From Eucommia ulmoides (lineage: Eukaryota > Streptophyta > Magnoliopsida > Garryales > Eucommiaceae), in NCBI GenBank assembly GCA_016647705.1, contig CM028340.1:8185001-8249000 (forward strand): a stretch of DNA of 64,000 nucleotides, given 5' to 3'. The notes under the pieces are model-generated. The model was not told the origin of the DNA. It worked only from the letters and a program-made list of their open reading frames with translations, and made no database searches. Below are positions 23,353 through 33,367 of the stretch, piece by piece (position 1 is the stretch's first letter; each line of letters starts with the position of its first letter). The translations under genes and the position numbers were made by a program.

Positions 23353-24066
23353 TGTTGGGAAATTTGGTTTCCTAATTTATATTAGACAACATATTATTAA
23401 CTCAATTATTTAGCTATTTAAATTTAATGGCCTGAAATTAAATAATCTAATTAATTTGAGTAAGCTCGTAAATTGTTTAAAATAATGTGGGCCCAAACTC
23501 ACAAGTCCTCAGATCGCAATCTGGCTCTGATATCACTTGTTGAGATTTAATTCTCATAGATCTAAATCTATAAACCCTATAACAACATGTCGAATCACCA
23601 GAAATTCATAAACACATAAATCGTGTACTTAAGTCCATTACGAACGATCGACTATCGATGCGAAAATCCTGTGACAATCGTACAAGAAGGGGGCGCGAAT
23701 CGGGGGTGCAAATAGGGTGGTTTGTGATCTTTCACAACCAAATCTCTTTAGTTTCTCTTAGGACTATCGTTTATCTTCCAGATGGGGAGAAGGGAAGTCG
23801 TTTGTAATTTGGTGTATTAGGGACCATAACCCATACTTTTCTTTATAAATCGTATGATTAAGGTTCTCATAATCCCCTAATCACCCCAATAAAAAACTGG
23901 CCAGGTTTTGATAGAAATTGTCCTGTGGCAGAGGCTTGGGTGTAGGTTAAGTCACAGTCGAATGTTGTGGGCGCTTGTGTGTGATGAATACACTATAAGG
24001 TTAGGGTATATGTCTTTCCTAACACCATTTTGTTTTAGGATGAGTAGTTGGGCCTGAGATCCTACA
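23353..24066 (+). repeat. Rearranged 5' LTR of the outer Copia, with an inverted block
   Basis: Bases 23353-23505 match the 3' LTR start in direct orientation. Bases 23538-23905 match the remaining two thirds of the same LTR (53425-53789) in reverse complement. Immediately left of the inverted block, 23522-23537 is an inverted primer-binding site (TGGCTCTGATATCAC, reverse complement of an initiator-Met tRNA type site). Bases 23906-24066 match neither orientation of the 3' LTR and end GATCCTACA before a second primer-site-like sequence. Confidence 0.75.
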
Positions 24067-24085
24067 AGTTGTATCAAAGCCAAGT
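24067..24085 (+). promoter_or_regulatory. Primer-binding-site-like sequence of the outer Copia
   Basis: AGTTGTATCAAAGCCAAG resembles the usual Copia site TGGTATCAGAGCC, complementary to the 3' end of initiator Met tRNA, with substitutions. It is the direct-orientation counterpart of the inverted site at 23522-23537. Confidence 0.55.
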
Positions 24086-24612
24086 TCATGTTGAATCATT
24101 AGGGTTCTTCAGGTTTTAATGTTCGTAGAATTTTAGGGTTTTCGATTTTTCTATTAAAGTTTGATTCGTTGTAGAATCGTGTGAGAAAACTTTAAGGTTA
24201 TATGTGGTTTGATTTATTTTTTGTTAAAAACTACGGATTTATTATGGACTTAAGGAAAGAAAAACCTTTTTTTTCCCAAAATTTTGGGGTGTTTTTCGCT
24301 GCAGAAAAATAAAGAAACGAAATAGAATTCGCTGTTTAACCGAATCGGTCGACCGACCACCCAAAATCGGTCAACTGATTCATGCAGAGGGGTTCACCAT
24401 TTTGGTTCCGATCAAATCGATCAACCAACCACTCAAAAATCGATCAAGCAAATCAGTCAAAAAGGTCATCGTCTTGGCCGTTTTCGATTCTAACCGATGC
24501 GGTCGACAGACTGCTTCAGAATATAAGCGAATTGGACTCTGTCGAATTCGGTCAACCAAATTTTCAAGACCAGTCAACCGATTGGATGCCCCAATGTTAG
24601 AAATTTTAACCA
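24086..24612 (+). other. Copia leader region with GTCGACC/GTCAACC motif cluster
   Basis: Untranslated leader. Its last part (24345-24590) is rich in GTCGACC and GTCAACC motifs. The end (ATGCCCCAATNTNAGAAATTTTAACC) is repeated at about 47367-47393, where the leader resumes after the internal insertions. Confidence 0.6.
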
Positions 24613-24985
24613 CTTTAAGGTTTTCCGGAGTAGCAGTGGGTGGATCCTCCGAAAGTACTTGATCCAAATCCATACAACCGAGGACAATCTCCAAGGTTTC
24701 TTTCTAGAGTTTAAAGTTCATCCCGCTCAGCATTGAGATATTTCTAACTTGGTCAAAAACATTCGTGGCAATAGCAATAGAAATTGTATAGAGAACAAAA
24801 TAAACAAGTATACTCACCAGCATATCATAAAAATAAAATAAGACATGAACAAATAATCCTAATTGGAGGACTCATCTCAAGATACCTAACACAACATTAA
24901 TTCCTACTGTTTGGACAGAGGAATTAACTATAAGTGGTACTCTCAGTACTGTAATAAAATGTTGATAATAGATTCCATCAAATAA
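24613..24985 (-). pseudogene. Inverted Copia fragment: gag start and leader
   Basis: Reverse complement of about 47860-48190. On the minus strand the gag start reads MEIVLGCMDLDQVLSEDPPT (from 24694), then runs past 24612 into unrelated leader frame. It is therefore a truncated inverted copy, not a gene. Confidence 0.75.
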
Positions 24986-24999
24986 TAACTCTTTCTTTA

Positions 25000-25290
25000 G
25001 ACCGACTTATGAGCTTTGGACAAGCAAGAAGCCTAAAATTATGCATTTGCACATTTGGGGTTGTCTAGCCGAGGCACGGCCTTATAGATCACATGAAAGA
25101 AAATTGGACTCAAGACGGTTAGCTATTATTTCGTTGGTTACGCTGAATGCTCTTAGGGTTACAAGTTTTATTATCCCACATTAAGATCATTCTTTGAAAC
25201 GGGAAATGTGAGATTCCTTGAGGATGTTGAGTTTGAGGGAGAAGAAAACATAAGGAATGTTATCTTTAAGGAGGAATCTCATTGTTATCT
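25000..25290 (+). pseudogene. Copia integrase C-terminal fragment, direct orientation
   Basis: Encodes the typical Copia post-integrase segment: YELWTS-like, then HIWGCLAEARPYR and a FVGYAE...GYKFY...F FETGNVRFLEDVEF series, with frameshifts. It is almost the mirror image of 25450-25740, forming an inverted repeat with a spacer of about 160 bp. Confidence 0.8.
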
Positions 25291-25810
25291 TGGTCTAGAA
25301 TAATGTCAGGAATAGAAGCCTAAACATTGTTATCTAATGTTGAAGTTGTGTCTTGAGCAACAATAGATATAGAGACCTGATCATTGTTAATAACATATTC
25401 AAACACAACTGTGTCTTGGACAACAATAGGTATAGAGATCTGATCACCGTCAATAACAGATTCTTAAATACAACATTCCTTATGTTTTCTTGCCTTGTAA
25501 ACTCAACATCCTCAAGGAATCTCGCATTTCCCTTTTCAAAGAAGGATCTTGATGTAGGATCGTAAAACATGTAACCCCGAAAGCGTTCAGCGTAACCAAT
25601 GAAGTAACTGCTAACCGTCCTTAAGTCCAGTTTTCTTTCATGTATCCTATAAGGTTGTGCCTCGGCTGGACAACCCTAAATATGCAAATGCCTAATTCTA
25701 GGCTTCTTGTCTGTCCAAAGCTCATAGGGGGGTTTGGCAACTACTTTGCTGAGTACCCTATTAAGGATGTATACTGCAGTCTTTAAAGCTTCTCCCCAAA
25801 GTGACTCTAA
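25291..25810 (-). pseudogene. Copia integrase C-terminal fragment, inverted orientation
   Basis: On the minus strand it reads [18 protein letters not shown], then [36 protein letters not shown] and YMFYDPTSRSFFEKGNARF. This is the region between the integrase core and reverse transcriptase in Copia polyproteins. It continues the minus-strand integrase at 46061-46962; the Athila-like and Tat-like elements split the two. Confidence 0.85.
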
Positions 25811-27190
25811 TGAGTGGTTTATTTACCAACAAATTAATTAATTTTAGATTCAAATGTTTGTGTGTTTTCAAGCACTTTTGTTAGTTTAATATGTTTTTGT
25901 ATTATTTTATAGGTTTTTGAATAAATGGGTGAAAAGAGGCAAAGTCGGTACAGGTGCAGTAACTTCAAGGCCAATTTTGAACATGATACCATTCAATTTT
26001 GGAAACACTCAAAACATGGAAGTTGTAGATATTTTTCTTAGATTTCCATAAGTTTTTGAATCACCTTAATCGAAATTCGGACAAGAACATTACAGCCAAA
26101 ATACCAAAGGGTATCACCGCCACATCGGTGACACCACCGCCGTGGCGGTCAAATAGTAGAAAGTTGCTAAACTCTCTATATTTCCACCGCCGCAGTGGTG
26201 ATACCACTGTCGTGGCAGTCCGACAGCTGACAGAATTGATATTTTGGGATGTTTTGTGATATTTTTTTATCCCTGTATCATCTCCTTTTCTTCCAAACAC
26301 CCTAGAACGTTTTGGGAGATAATTTTGGACATTTGTGGAGCTTCTTGATCAAAGACCAAATAGGAGAACACATTTTGATGAAGTAGAAACAAGATCAAAG
26401 CGGTTTCGGCGGAAGTGGAATACCCTACTCTTAAGATTTGCTTTCCTTTCTTCATTTCTCTCTTTATTCTTAACTTTGCATGTTGTATAATGTTGTTTTT
26501 CTATTCATATCTTGAATATTTGGTAATGATCATGTATAGCTAAACATATGTTATTTAGGGGTTGATTAGGTAATAAAAATGTTGTTTGTTTGAATCCATG
26601 TTTCGTTATCTGTTGTTCGTCTTTATCCGATTGTGTTTACGGTTTTATTACAATCTTGACATGCTTGTTATGGTATTAGGGTTGGTTTTGAGAATACGGG
26701 GTTTGACATTCGGAAGAGGTAACCCCATATTCGGTCTAGGATTACACACATCATGATGATCTAATGACCCAGGAGAGCGTTAGAAAGTGTACAATCCATG
26801 AGGCTGGGTAAAGACTCATGTGACTAAGGGTCGTATAGATATTGAGGGGGATTTCGGCGTTGGCGCGAAGTCACATATTTGCTTACTTTACACTTAGGAG
26901 AGATAGTGAGCAAGTTTACGATACCTAAATTGTCAGATAGTTTGAATGTCATTAATGTAAACTAGACTAAAACGAACACGTTTAAGTGAATTAAGTCAAT
27001 CCCTAAATAATTTTAGGGTACCCAAAATTCAATCGCCTAGATAAAATCCGGTTATGACAATCGCGGTACTTAGCGACGATCTAATCTAATCCCTATGGAT
27101 ATAAAAACCCTACTCATTCACTATTCTATAAAACTTGGCCCGTACACTTACGGTGAAAGTTGTGACGTAATAATTCGCCACCAAGTTTTC
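25811..27190 (+). mobile_element. LTR of the Athila-like family in inverted orientation
   Basis: Homologous, with appreciable divergence, to the reverse complement of the Athila-like LTRs at 27192-42017 (split) and 44697-46060. It starts TGAGTGGTTTATTTACC, runs through a region rich in CCACCGCCGCAGTGG-type palindromes (26118-26225) and ends CACCAAGTTTT at about 27189. Its end abuts the end of the neighbouring LTR tail to tail, forming the palindromic junction CCACCAAGTTTTCGAAAAAC. Confidence 0.8.
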
Positions 27191-27406
27191 GAAAAACTTG
27201 GTGGTGGAATTTTATTTTGCCATTTTCACTGCAAGTGTACGGGTCAAGTTTTAGTATAATGGGAAGAGTAGGGGTTGTCATATTCACAGGGATTGGTTGA
27301 GATTATCGTCTAGTACCGCAATTATCATAACCTAACTTTATTTAGGCGATAAAAAATAATTTATAATTAATAAATATTAATCTAATGAACTAATTATATT
27401 ATTTAA

Positions 27407-27411
27407 ACTAT
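27407..27411. repeat. Left target duplication of the Tat/Ogre-like element
   Basis: ACTAT directly before the TG terminus at 27412, repeated exactly at 40817-40821 after the CA terminus. Confidence 0.9.
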
Positions 27412-27710
27412 TGTAGACACGGCATTTTTGACCGCCTCGCAAAAAATCATACTTTATTTTATAGTTACCTTTATTTTATTTTCCTATTTATTTTGTTTTG
27501 ATTGTACCGTATTTGTGTGGTTTAATACTGCTAAATTAAGTTATTAATCTCTTAAGTAAATTAAATATTAGTAATTGATTTATTTATTTTTATTTTGTTT
27601 TGTAGATTTTTCGAAGTAGAATAAAAACGCATTAATTCGGAACAAAATAGACAAGAAACAGACGAGAACGAGAGAGGCCTGGACCGAACGGGGATGGGGG
27701 GGTGCACAAA

Positions 27711-27838
27711 GGTCGCACGTGCGACCAGCTGGCCGCACATGCGGCCAGCAAAAGGGGCAGAAAACCCCTTTTGGGTGCACCAAAACTTGGTGCACCCAAA
27801 AAGGGGTGGGTGCACCAAATTTCGGTGCACCCACCCCC
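27711..27838. repeat. Cluster of consecutive hairpins in the LTR U3 region
   Basis: Five adjoining inverted repeats: GGTCGCACGTGCGACC (27711-27726); GCTGGCCGCAC/ATGCGGCCAGC (27728-27749); AAGGGG/CCCCTT (27751-27772); TTGGGTGCACC/GGTGCACCCAA (27771-27799); GGGTGGGTGCACC/GGTGCACCCACCC (27804-27837). All are GC-rich, unlike the surroundings. Confidence 0.9.
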
Positions 27839-27888
27839 TTTTTTCCTTTTTCCCTACTTTTCGTGCGTTTCTTCGGCGAGTTTGAGGG

Positions 27889-27916
27889 CCTTCATTCCTA
27901 TAAATAGGAATGAAGG
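27889..27916 (+). promoter_or_regulatory. TATA box inside a 28-bp palindrome (LTR promoter)
   Basis: TATAAATAG at 27899-27907 is flanked by CCTTCATTCC and its complement GGAATGAAGG. It is the obvious candidate core promoter, with transcription likely to start about 30 bases downstream near 27930. The same structure is conserved at 39209-39236 in the 3' LTR. Confidence 0.75.
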
Positions 27917-28265
27917 CTCACAACACAAGGGGAGGATTTTGAGGGGAAGAAATTTTTTGAGAGGAATTTTTGTAAGGGAGAGAAGAAATCTGGAGAAAAA
28001 TTTTGAAGAAAATAATATTATTTTCATTTTATTGTAATTTTGAAGAAGAAAAATCTCCAAGAAGGTGATAAATTTTTATCTGTTGTAAATCTTACTCTTA
28101 TTTTTTTTTAGTTGTTATTATACTAATATTTTTTTTAAATTAGATTTTTTTTTTTCTCTTCTTCCTTTATTATTTATTTATTTATTTATTTATTACTTTT
28201 TATTTTCTTTTTATTTTTATTTTTTTTATTATTATTTTTTTAATTTTTTTATTTTTTGAGTAAAT

Positions 28266-28715
28266 AATACGAGGTGGAAAATTCTCAACCTTCAATTTGA
28301 ATGGCTAAAATTTAGAAGGGAATTACTCCCCTCGATGCGTGTGTGCGGGTGTTTTATTTAATTCGTATTAAATATAATGTGCTAACAATACGAGGTGGAA
28401 AATTCCCAACCTTCAATTTGAATGGCTAAAATTTAGAAGGGAATTACTCTCCTCGATGCGTGTGTGCGGGTGTTTTATTTAATTTGTATTAAATATAATG
28501 TACTAACAATATGAGGTGGAAAATTCCCAACCTTCAATTTAAATGGCTAAATTTAGAAGGAAATTACTCTCCTCGATGCGTGTGTGCGGGTGTTTTATTT
28601 AATTTGTATTAAATATAATGTGCTAACAATACGAGGTGGAAAATTTCCAACCTTCAATCAGAACGGTCTAGGTTTAGAAGGGAGATCACTTCCCTCAATG
28701 TGTGTGTATGTGTAT
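28266..28715. repeat. 121-bp tandem repeat in the 5' LTR (three full units plus a partial)
   Basis: Units start at AATACGAGGTGG at 28266, 28387, 28508 (ATGAGG variant) and 28628. The last unit is truncated and diverged. The 3' LTR has six full units. Confidence 0.95.
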
Positions 28716-29136
28716 GTGTGTATATAAGGAGGATTTAAAAATAAAATAAAAAGATTCGGATTTAAATTCTAATTGGACTTAATCAGATAAGGTACCTTCT
28801 TTGGACGGACGTCTTGGGGTGCTTGACACCTTCCCCGAGCGTAACTGACCCCCGAACTCTTTAAACGAATATCTGGTTAGACCATGTTATTTTTGGAGTC
28901 AAATTTTACTTAAGCCATTTTTTTTAAAAATTATTTTCAAAAAAGAAAAATATGGTGACCTAACACATCATTTAAACCCAATGCTAGGTGGCGACTCCTT
29001 TTTCTAAAATAGGCTTAAGTATATTTTAATGAGAAAATCGACGTTTTTAAAAATCCTTCTCATTTTACCAGCGCCAAGTATATAAACATATATCTATATT
29101 TTTCTGGTTTTCTCTGGAAAATCGGGGCGCGTTCAG

Positions 29137-29156
29137 CTGGCGACTCCGCTGGGGAC
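29137..29156 (+). promoter_or_regulatory. Primer-binding site of the Tat/Ogre-like element
   Basis: TGGCGACTCCGCTGGGGA, two bases after the 5' LTR. Its complement matches the expected 3' end of a plant tRNA-Arg (CCCCAGCGGAGTCG plus CCA), the primer reported for Ogre-type elements. Confidence 0.8.
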
Positions 29157-29795
29157 GGCTGAGGGTCGAGCCCAATATGTCTGAATAAGTCCAACTAATC
29201 TAAAGTCCGAATGTTAAATTTTGTTTTATTTTTCTCTCAATTCAGTAAATAAGTTGTGATTTTTTTTATATATCATTTATTTTTTATTATATATATATAT
29301 ATATATATATATTTTTTTTATTTTTTTTTCTTATTTCCTCTCAGGCCCTTATATCGTTGTAAATCCTCTGACAAAAACAAAACTGTCTTGTATCCATATT
29401 ATCCCCTCAGGATTCTATGATACAAGACGAGAAAGGGTTTTTTTTTTGTACTTGATGGATTTATGACGTCTGGGGAAGTCCTAAAAAAAAAAAAAAAGAA
29501 AGCACACCAAACAAGTTCAAAGTTTTCAATATCGGTAGGGAACGACAAAAAAAAAAACAAAAAATAACCAAAAAAAAAAAATAAAAAATTTAGTCGTTAT
29601 CGAAATTGAAATCTTCGAATTAGAAAGGGCTTTAAGGCCACCTAAGACCCACGTGAACTAAAAAAATGATTTTTTTTTGTAGGTGGTGAAAAAGAAAAGG
29701 ACAAGACAAAGAAAATTGGTCCCAGAAAAGCAAATCCAGTTCCCCTCTTTCGAAGTCCGATCTTTACACGCAGTCGAGCACAGACTCATTCCAGG

Positions 29796-31350
29796 ATGAC
29801 ATCAGAAAGCAATCCCGAATCTCCCCGAACGACCCAGATAGCTCAGATGCAGGAAACTATTGACAGGTTGATGGAAAGGATCAACGAACTTAGCCGACCT
29901 CAGGAGGTGCCTATTCCTCCGTCCAACGGGACTCCTGTGATTGAATCCCCAAATGGAAACCCTGCAAGTATCGGGATGGAGAACTCAGGGCCGAATCCGA
30001 ACTACGTCGGCCCGAACTTTGCAGTACCGGTCTACTATGGACCTCAGATGGGCCCTCATCCTTTCGCCTATGGAGCTCTGACATATCCCATCCAGGGGCA
30101 TGTCTATCAGGCCTCGCCAGAGGGCTCGGCCCCCGCCGCCCCGCAGATCCTCATTCACCCGGAGAGGGTCGTTGCTCCACCAAACAATTCAAATGATAGC
30201 CAACTGGCCCCGGCCATTGAAACTGAAAACAAAGAAGAGAATGGCCCTCCACCGGCTTGGCTTCTGAAAATGGAGAAATTGGAGAAAACTATGGAAGAAT
30301 GGCAAAAGGAAAAGCCGTCCAGGAAAGCGACGTACAAGGAGTTGTCAGCACCACCCGGGATTGTGTACCCGAAAAATTTCGTGGTTCCAGAATTCACAAA
30401 ATATGATGGCACTGGCCCTCCAGAATGGCATGTCAGTATTTACAAAGAGGAGTTAGGAATTCATGCTCGAGAACGAAGACCTTTGCCTAAAGATGTTTCG
30501 GAGGTCGTTGAAAGGATCGGCTCTCAACTGGTACATGACCCTGGAGCTATCACAGATTAAAACATTTGAAGATCTGGTATAGGCCTTCTGTGAGCAATAT
30601 GTGTACAATAGGGATACCGCGCCAGACCGCAATACCCTCTACCAGATACTGAAAAATAAAGACGAAAGTTTCCGGAGGTATACTGCTCGTTGGAGGGAAG
30701 AGGCTGCCAAAGTTGTCCCTAAGCTGAGCGAGGAGGCTCAGTTAGAGATATTCAAGTCAATTCAGTCACCGCCGTTCTATCGAGATCTCTCGAGCATAGC
30801 AGTGGTTTCTTTCGGCGATGCGATCAAACAGGCCGAGGTGACGGAAGAAGGAATAAGGAGCGGGAAAATTGAAGGGGCCCAATCCAATCTGACGAAAAGG
30901 TCAGCCCCGCCAAAGATGAAAGAAAATGAAGTAGCTGTTGTCGTTTCCCCTCGGCAAATCCATTACCAGAACTACCCCCAAACTTCTTGTCCCCAGGACT
31001 ACCCGAACCAGAACAACCAATATCACAACTACCCTCCTCAAAATCGCCAAAACCAAAATTATCCTCAAAACCAACCCTATTCCCAAAGCCGCCCCCGCTA
31101 TTACCAAATGTACCTCCCCCTTATCAAAACCACATTCCCCAATATTACCCTCAAGCCTACCCAACACCCTCTTACCATACCTATCAACCACGCTCGAACA
31201 CCCCACCTCAAATTCCTAACCGCACTCCAAGGTCAGGAACCCAATACCACCAAGACCTTCTACCTCATGCTACTGGGGGAAATTTCCAGAACGACAACAG
31301 AGAGCTACAAGACCTTCCGGTCTCGATCACCGAGTTGTACCGGAATTGTT
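29796..31350 (+). pseudogene. gag of the Tat/Ogre-like element (frameshifted)
   Basis: The start at 29796 gives MTSESNPESPRTTQIAQMQ with a coiled-coil-like N-terminus (IDRLMERINELS), then a Pro/Asn-rich linker. The retrotransposon-gag core follows (KNFVVPEFTKYDGTGPPEWH ... ALNWYMTLEL). The frame changes between about 30450 and 30515. A TAG interrupts the new frame at 30580-30582 inside FEDLV-AFCEQYVYNRD. A Gln/Asn/Pro/Tyr-rich tract (30960-31230) follows, in which the frame changes again near 31100. The protein would assemble the particle around element RNA. As it stands it is broken in at least three places. Confidence 0.85.
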
Positions 31351-33212
31351 TGAAGCAGGGGATGCTGACGCCCCTTCCATTCTACGAAGTTAAACCTGGG
31401 AGTAAAGTAGCTTCTTCAAATGCTTTCTGTGAATACCACTCGGGAACCAGAGGACATGCGACTGAACAATGCTTTCAGCTAAAAGACAAAATCCGGGAGT
31501 TTATACGGACCGGAGCCATCACGTTTCCTAAAAAACCTGAGGTCCGTACACCAAATTGTCAGCAAAATCCGTTGCCTGAACACGCCTCCTCAGGAAGTGG
31601 CGTCAATCTAATTTTCACAGAGGAGGTCGAAGAAGAAGTTGATGTGATCGATATCGGTGGTGTTTATTTACACCCGGAGGTTCTCTACGGAGGGTTCGAA
31701 TTACATCTAGAAAGGGTAGCCCAAAAACTGGAGAAATCTCTAGTTTTGTCTTTCCCAATCCAAAAGATGGTGGAAAATCTCAATAAGGTTCCGTGGAATT
31801 ATGAGATCGTCGCTAAAACAGGAGAAGGAGAAGAATTGCCAATCTCCGTAGGAGAAACCGGTGGAATCACTCGGTCTGAAAGGGTGTATATGCCACAGGA
31901 TTTGATCAGGATTCCTGTGAGAGAACCAAGAGGGGCCCTGAAAAAGCCAGTGTCAGAACCGGAGGCTCACGACTTTCTAAAGGCAATGAAGAATTCAGAA
32001 TACAAGATAGTGGAGCAACTCAGCAAAGCACCGGCGCAAATCTCGATGCTCTCGCTACTTCTATCCTCAGAAGTACATAGACAGGCACTGCTGAAGGTCC
32101 TAAATGAAGCCCATTTGCCTAGCACGATCTCTCCGGAGAAATTTGTCACTCTGGTCGAGCAGGTCCTAGGATCTAACACCATCACCTTCACAGATGACGA
32201 GATGGACGATGATGGAACAGGTCACAACAAGCCTTTGAATATCATGGTCGAAAGCCATGGAATGTTCATAGCTCGGGTGCTGATTGACAATGGATCGGCA
32301 CTAAATATCTGTCCTTTGTCGACCTTGGAAGAAATGGGGATAGATCTATCACAGGTTCGATCGTCTAAGACGGTTATCCGAGCATTCGATGGGGCTAGGA
32401 GAGATAGCGTTGGAGAGATTGACCTGCCAATTGAAATTGGTCCAATACAGTTCAATGCGAAGTTCCAAGTACTCGACATACCTGCTTCGTACAACCTGTT
32501 GCTGGGGAGGCCATGGATCCATAACGCTGGGGCAGTGCCTTCATCTCTACATCAGAAGATCAAGTTTATCATTAATGACACACTGTACACACTGTACATC
32601 ATTAATCAGGGTTGATTCAGATATCATACCTTTCCATCAAGCGATAAGTCGGCATGTCCCGTTAACAGATGACGGAAAGGAGAAGGAGAAGATTGAAGCC
32701 TCCTATCACGTGTTCGACGTTGCGAATGCTACCTTTGTGAAGGAAGGAGGACACGAGATGACACCATCACTGTCTAACACTGTGGCCTTCGTTGCTAAAG
32801 AAATGAAGTCTCGGGGTTGCATTCCCGGGAAAGGTTTGGGCAAGAATCTAGACGGAATTACAGAACCGATAGAAGTCAAGGAGAAGAAGGGGAGATTCGG
32901 ATTGGGATACGAGCCGACAAAAGCAGACAGAGCGAAGTTCTTCCGGAAGAAGAGGGATGGATCCCCAGACAACCAGCCAATGAAAATTCTGCATATCCGG
33001 GTCACTTTCCCCTATCCAGCAGAAACCCTCAACAAAGGGAAGGAGACCGCCAGATTCAAGTTGCACCCTGATAGAGTAATGATCAAGGAAGTTGTGAATG
33101 TAATCATGAGAGACGAGGCAGGGCCAAGTCATGGGTTTGGTATTCGAACCAAGGGAAAAGAAAAGCTGCATAATTGGGATTCTTGTTCTCTCCCAATTCG
33201 CCAGGCGTTTCG
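31100..33212 (+). pseudogene. gag C-terminus, aspartic protease and G-patch segment of the Tat/Ogre-like element
   Basis: The frame that is open to 32615 carries a short zinc-knuckle-like CEYHSGTRGHATEQCFQLK (31426-31482), an acidic linker and a retropepsin-type protease. In the protease the active-site loop LIDNGSALNICPLSTLEEMG (about 32280-32340) has D-N-G-S in place of D-T/S-G. The LLLGRPWIHNAGAVPSSLH motif follows at 32499-32555. The frame shifts near 32600 at a local duplication of CACACTGTA. It then encodes a G-patch-like segment (SRGCIPGKGLGKNLDGITEP ... GRFGLGY, about 32810-32910), a known partner domain of protease in such elements. The segment ends at a candidate splice donor at 33213. 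Confidence 0.85.
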
Positions 33213-33366
33213 GTAAACTTAGGGAGATTTTCTATTGGTCATCCCTCCATCCACCTTGACTTCTAGATGGAAAGGGATTTTGCTTTGTAATGGGTTTTTA
33301 TATTTAATGAAGTCAATTCTGTTTTATCCGACATATGGTTTAAATGTTTAAATTTTATGCTTTCAG
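33213..33366 (+). other. Candidate intron between protease and reverse transcriptase
   Basis: CG|GTAAAC at 33211-33216 and TGCTTTCAG|GATG at 33358-33370 bound 154 bp that are T-rich and carry in-frame stops. Joining the flanks completes an Arg codon (CG+G) and continues directly into the reverse-transcriptase frame, whose codons start at 33368. A spliced intron at exactly this place is reported for Ogre elements. Splicing here is inferred, not shown. Confidence 0.75.
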
Positions 33367-33367
33367 G

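Larger units (their letters stand above)
27412..29135 (+). repeat. 5' LTR of the Tat/Ogre-like element
   Basis: Length 1724 bp, TGTAGACACGGC...GCGTTCA. It contains a hairpin cluster (27711-27838), a TATA box in a palindrome (27889-27916), a T-rich stretch (28090-28255), three full 121-bp repeats and one partial (28266-28715). Confidence 0.93.

Noticed and set aside
27561..28060. Overlapping frames of 60-110 codons in the Tat LTR
   Set aside because: They cover the U3 hairpins and promoter and repeat in the other LTR; there is no protein similarity.
28266..28715. Regular direct repeats considered as a CRISPR-like array
   Set aside because: Head-to-tail 121-bp units without unique spacers, inside an LTR of a plant retrotransposon.
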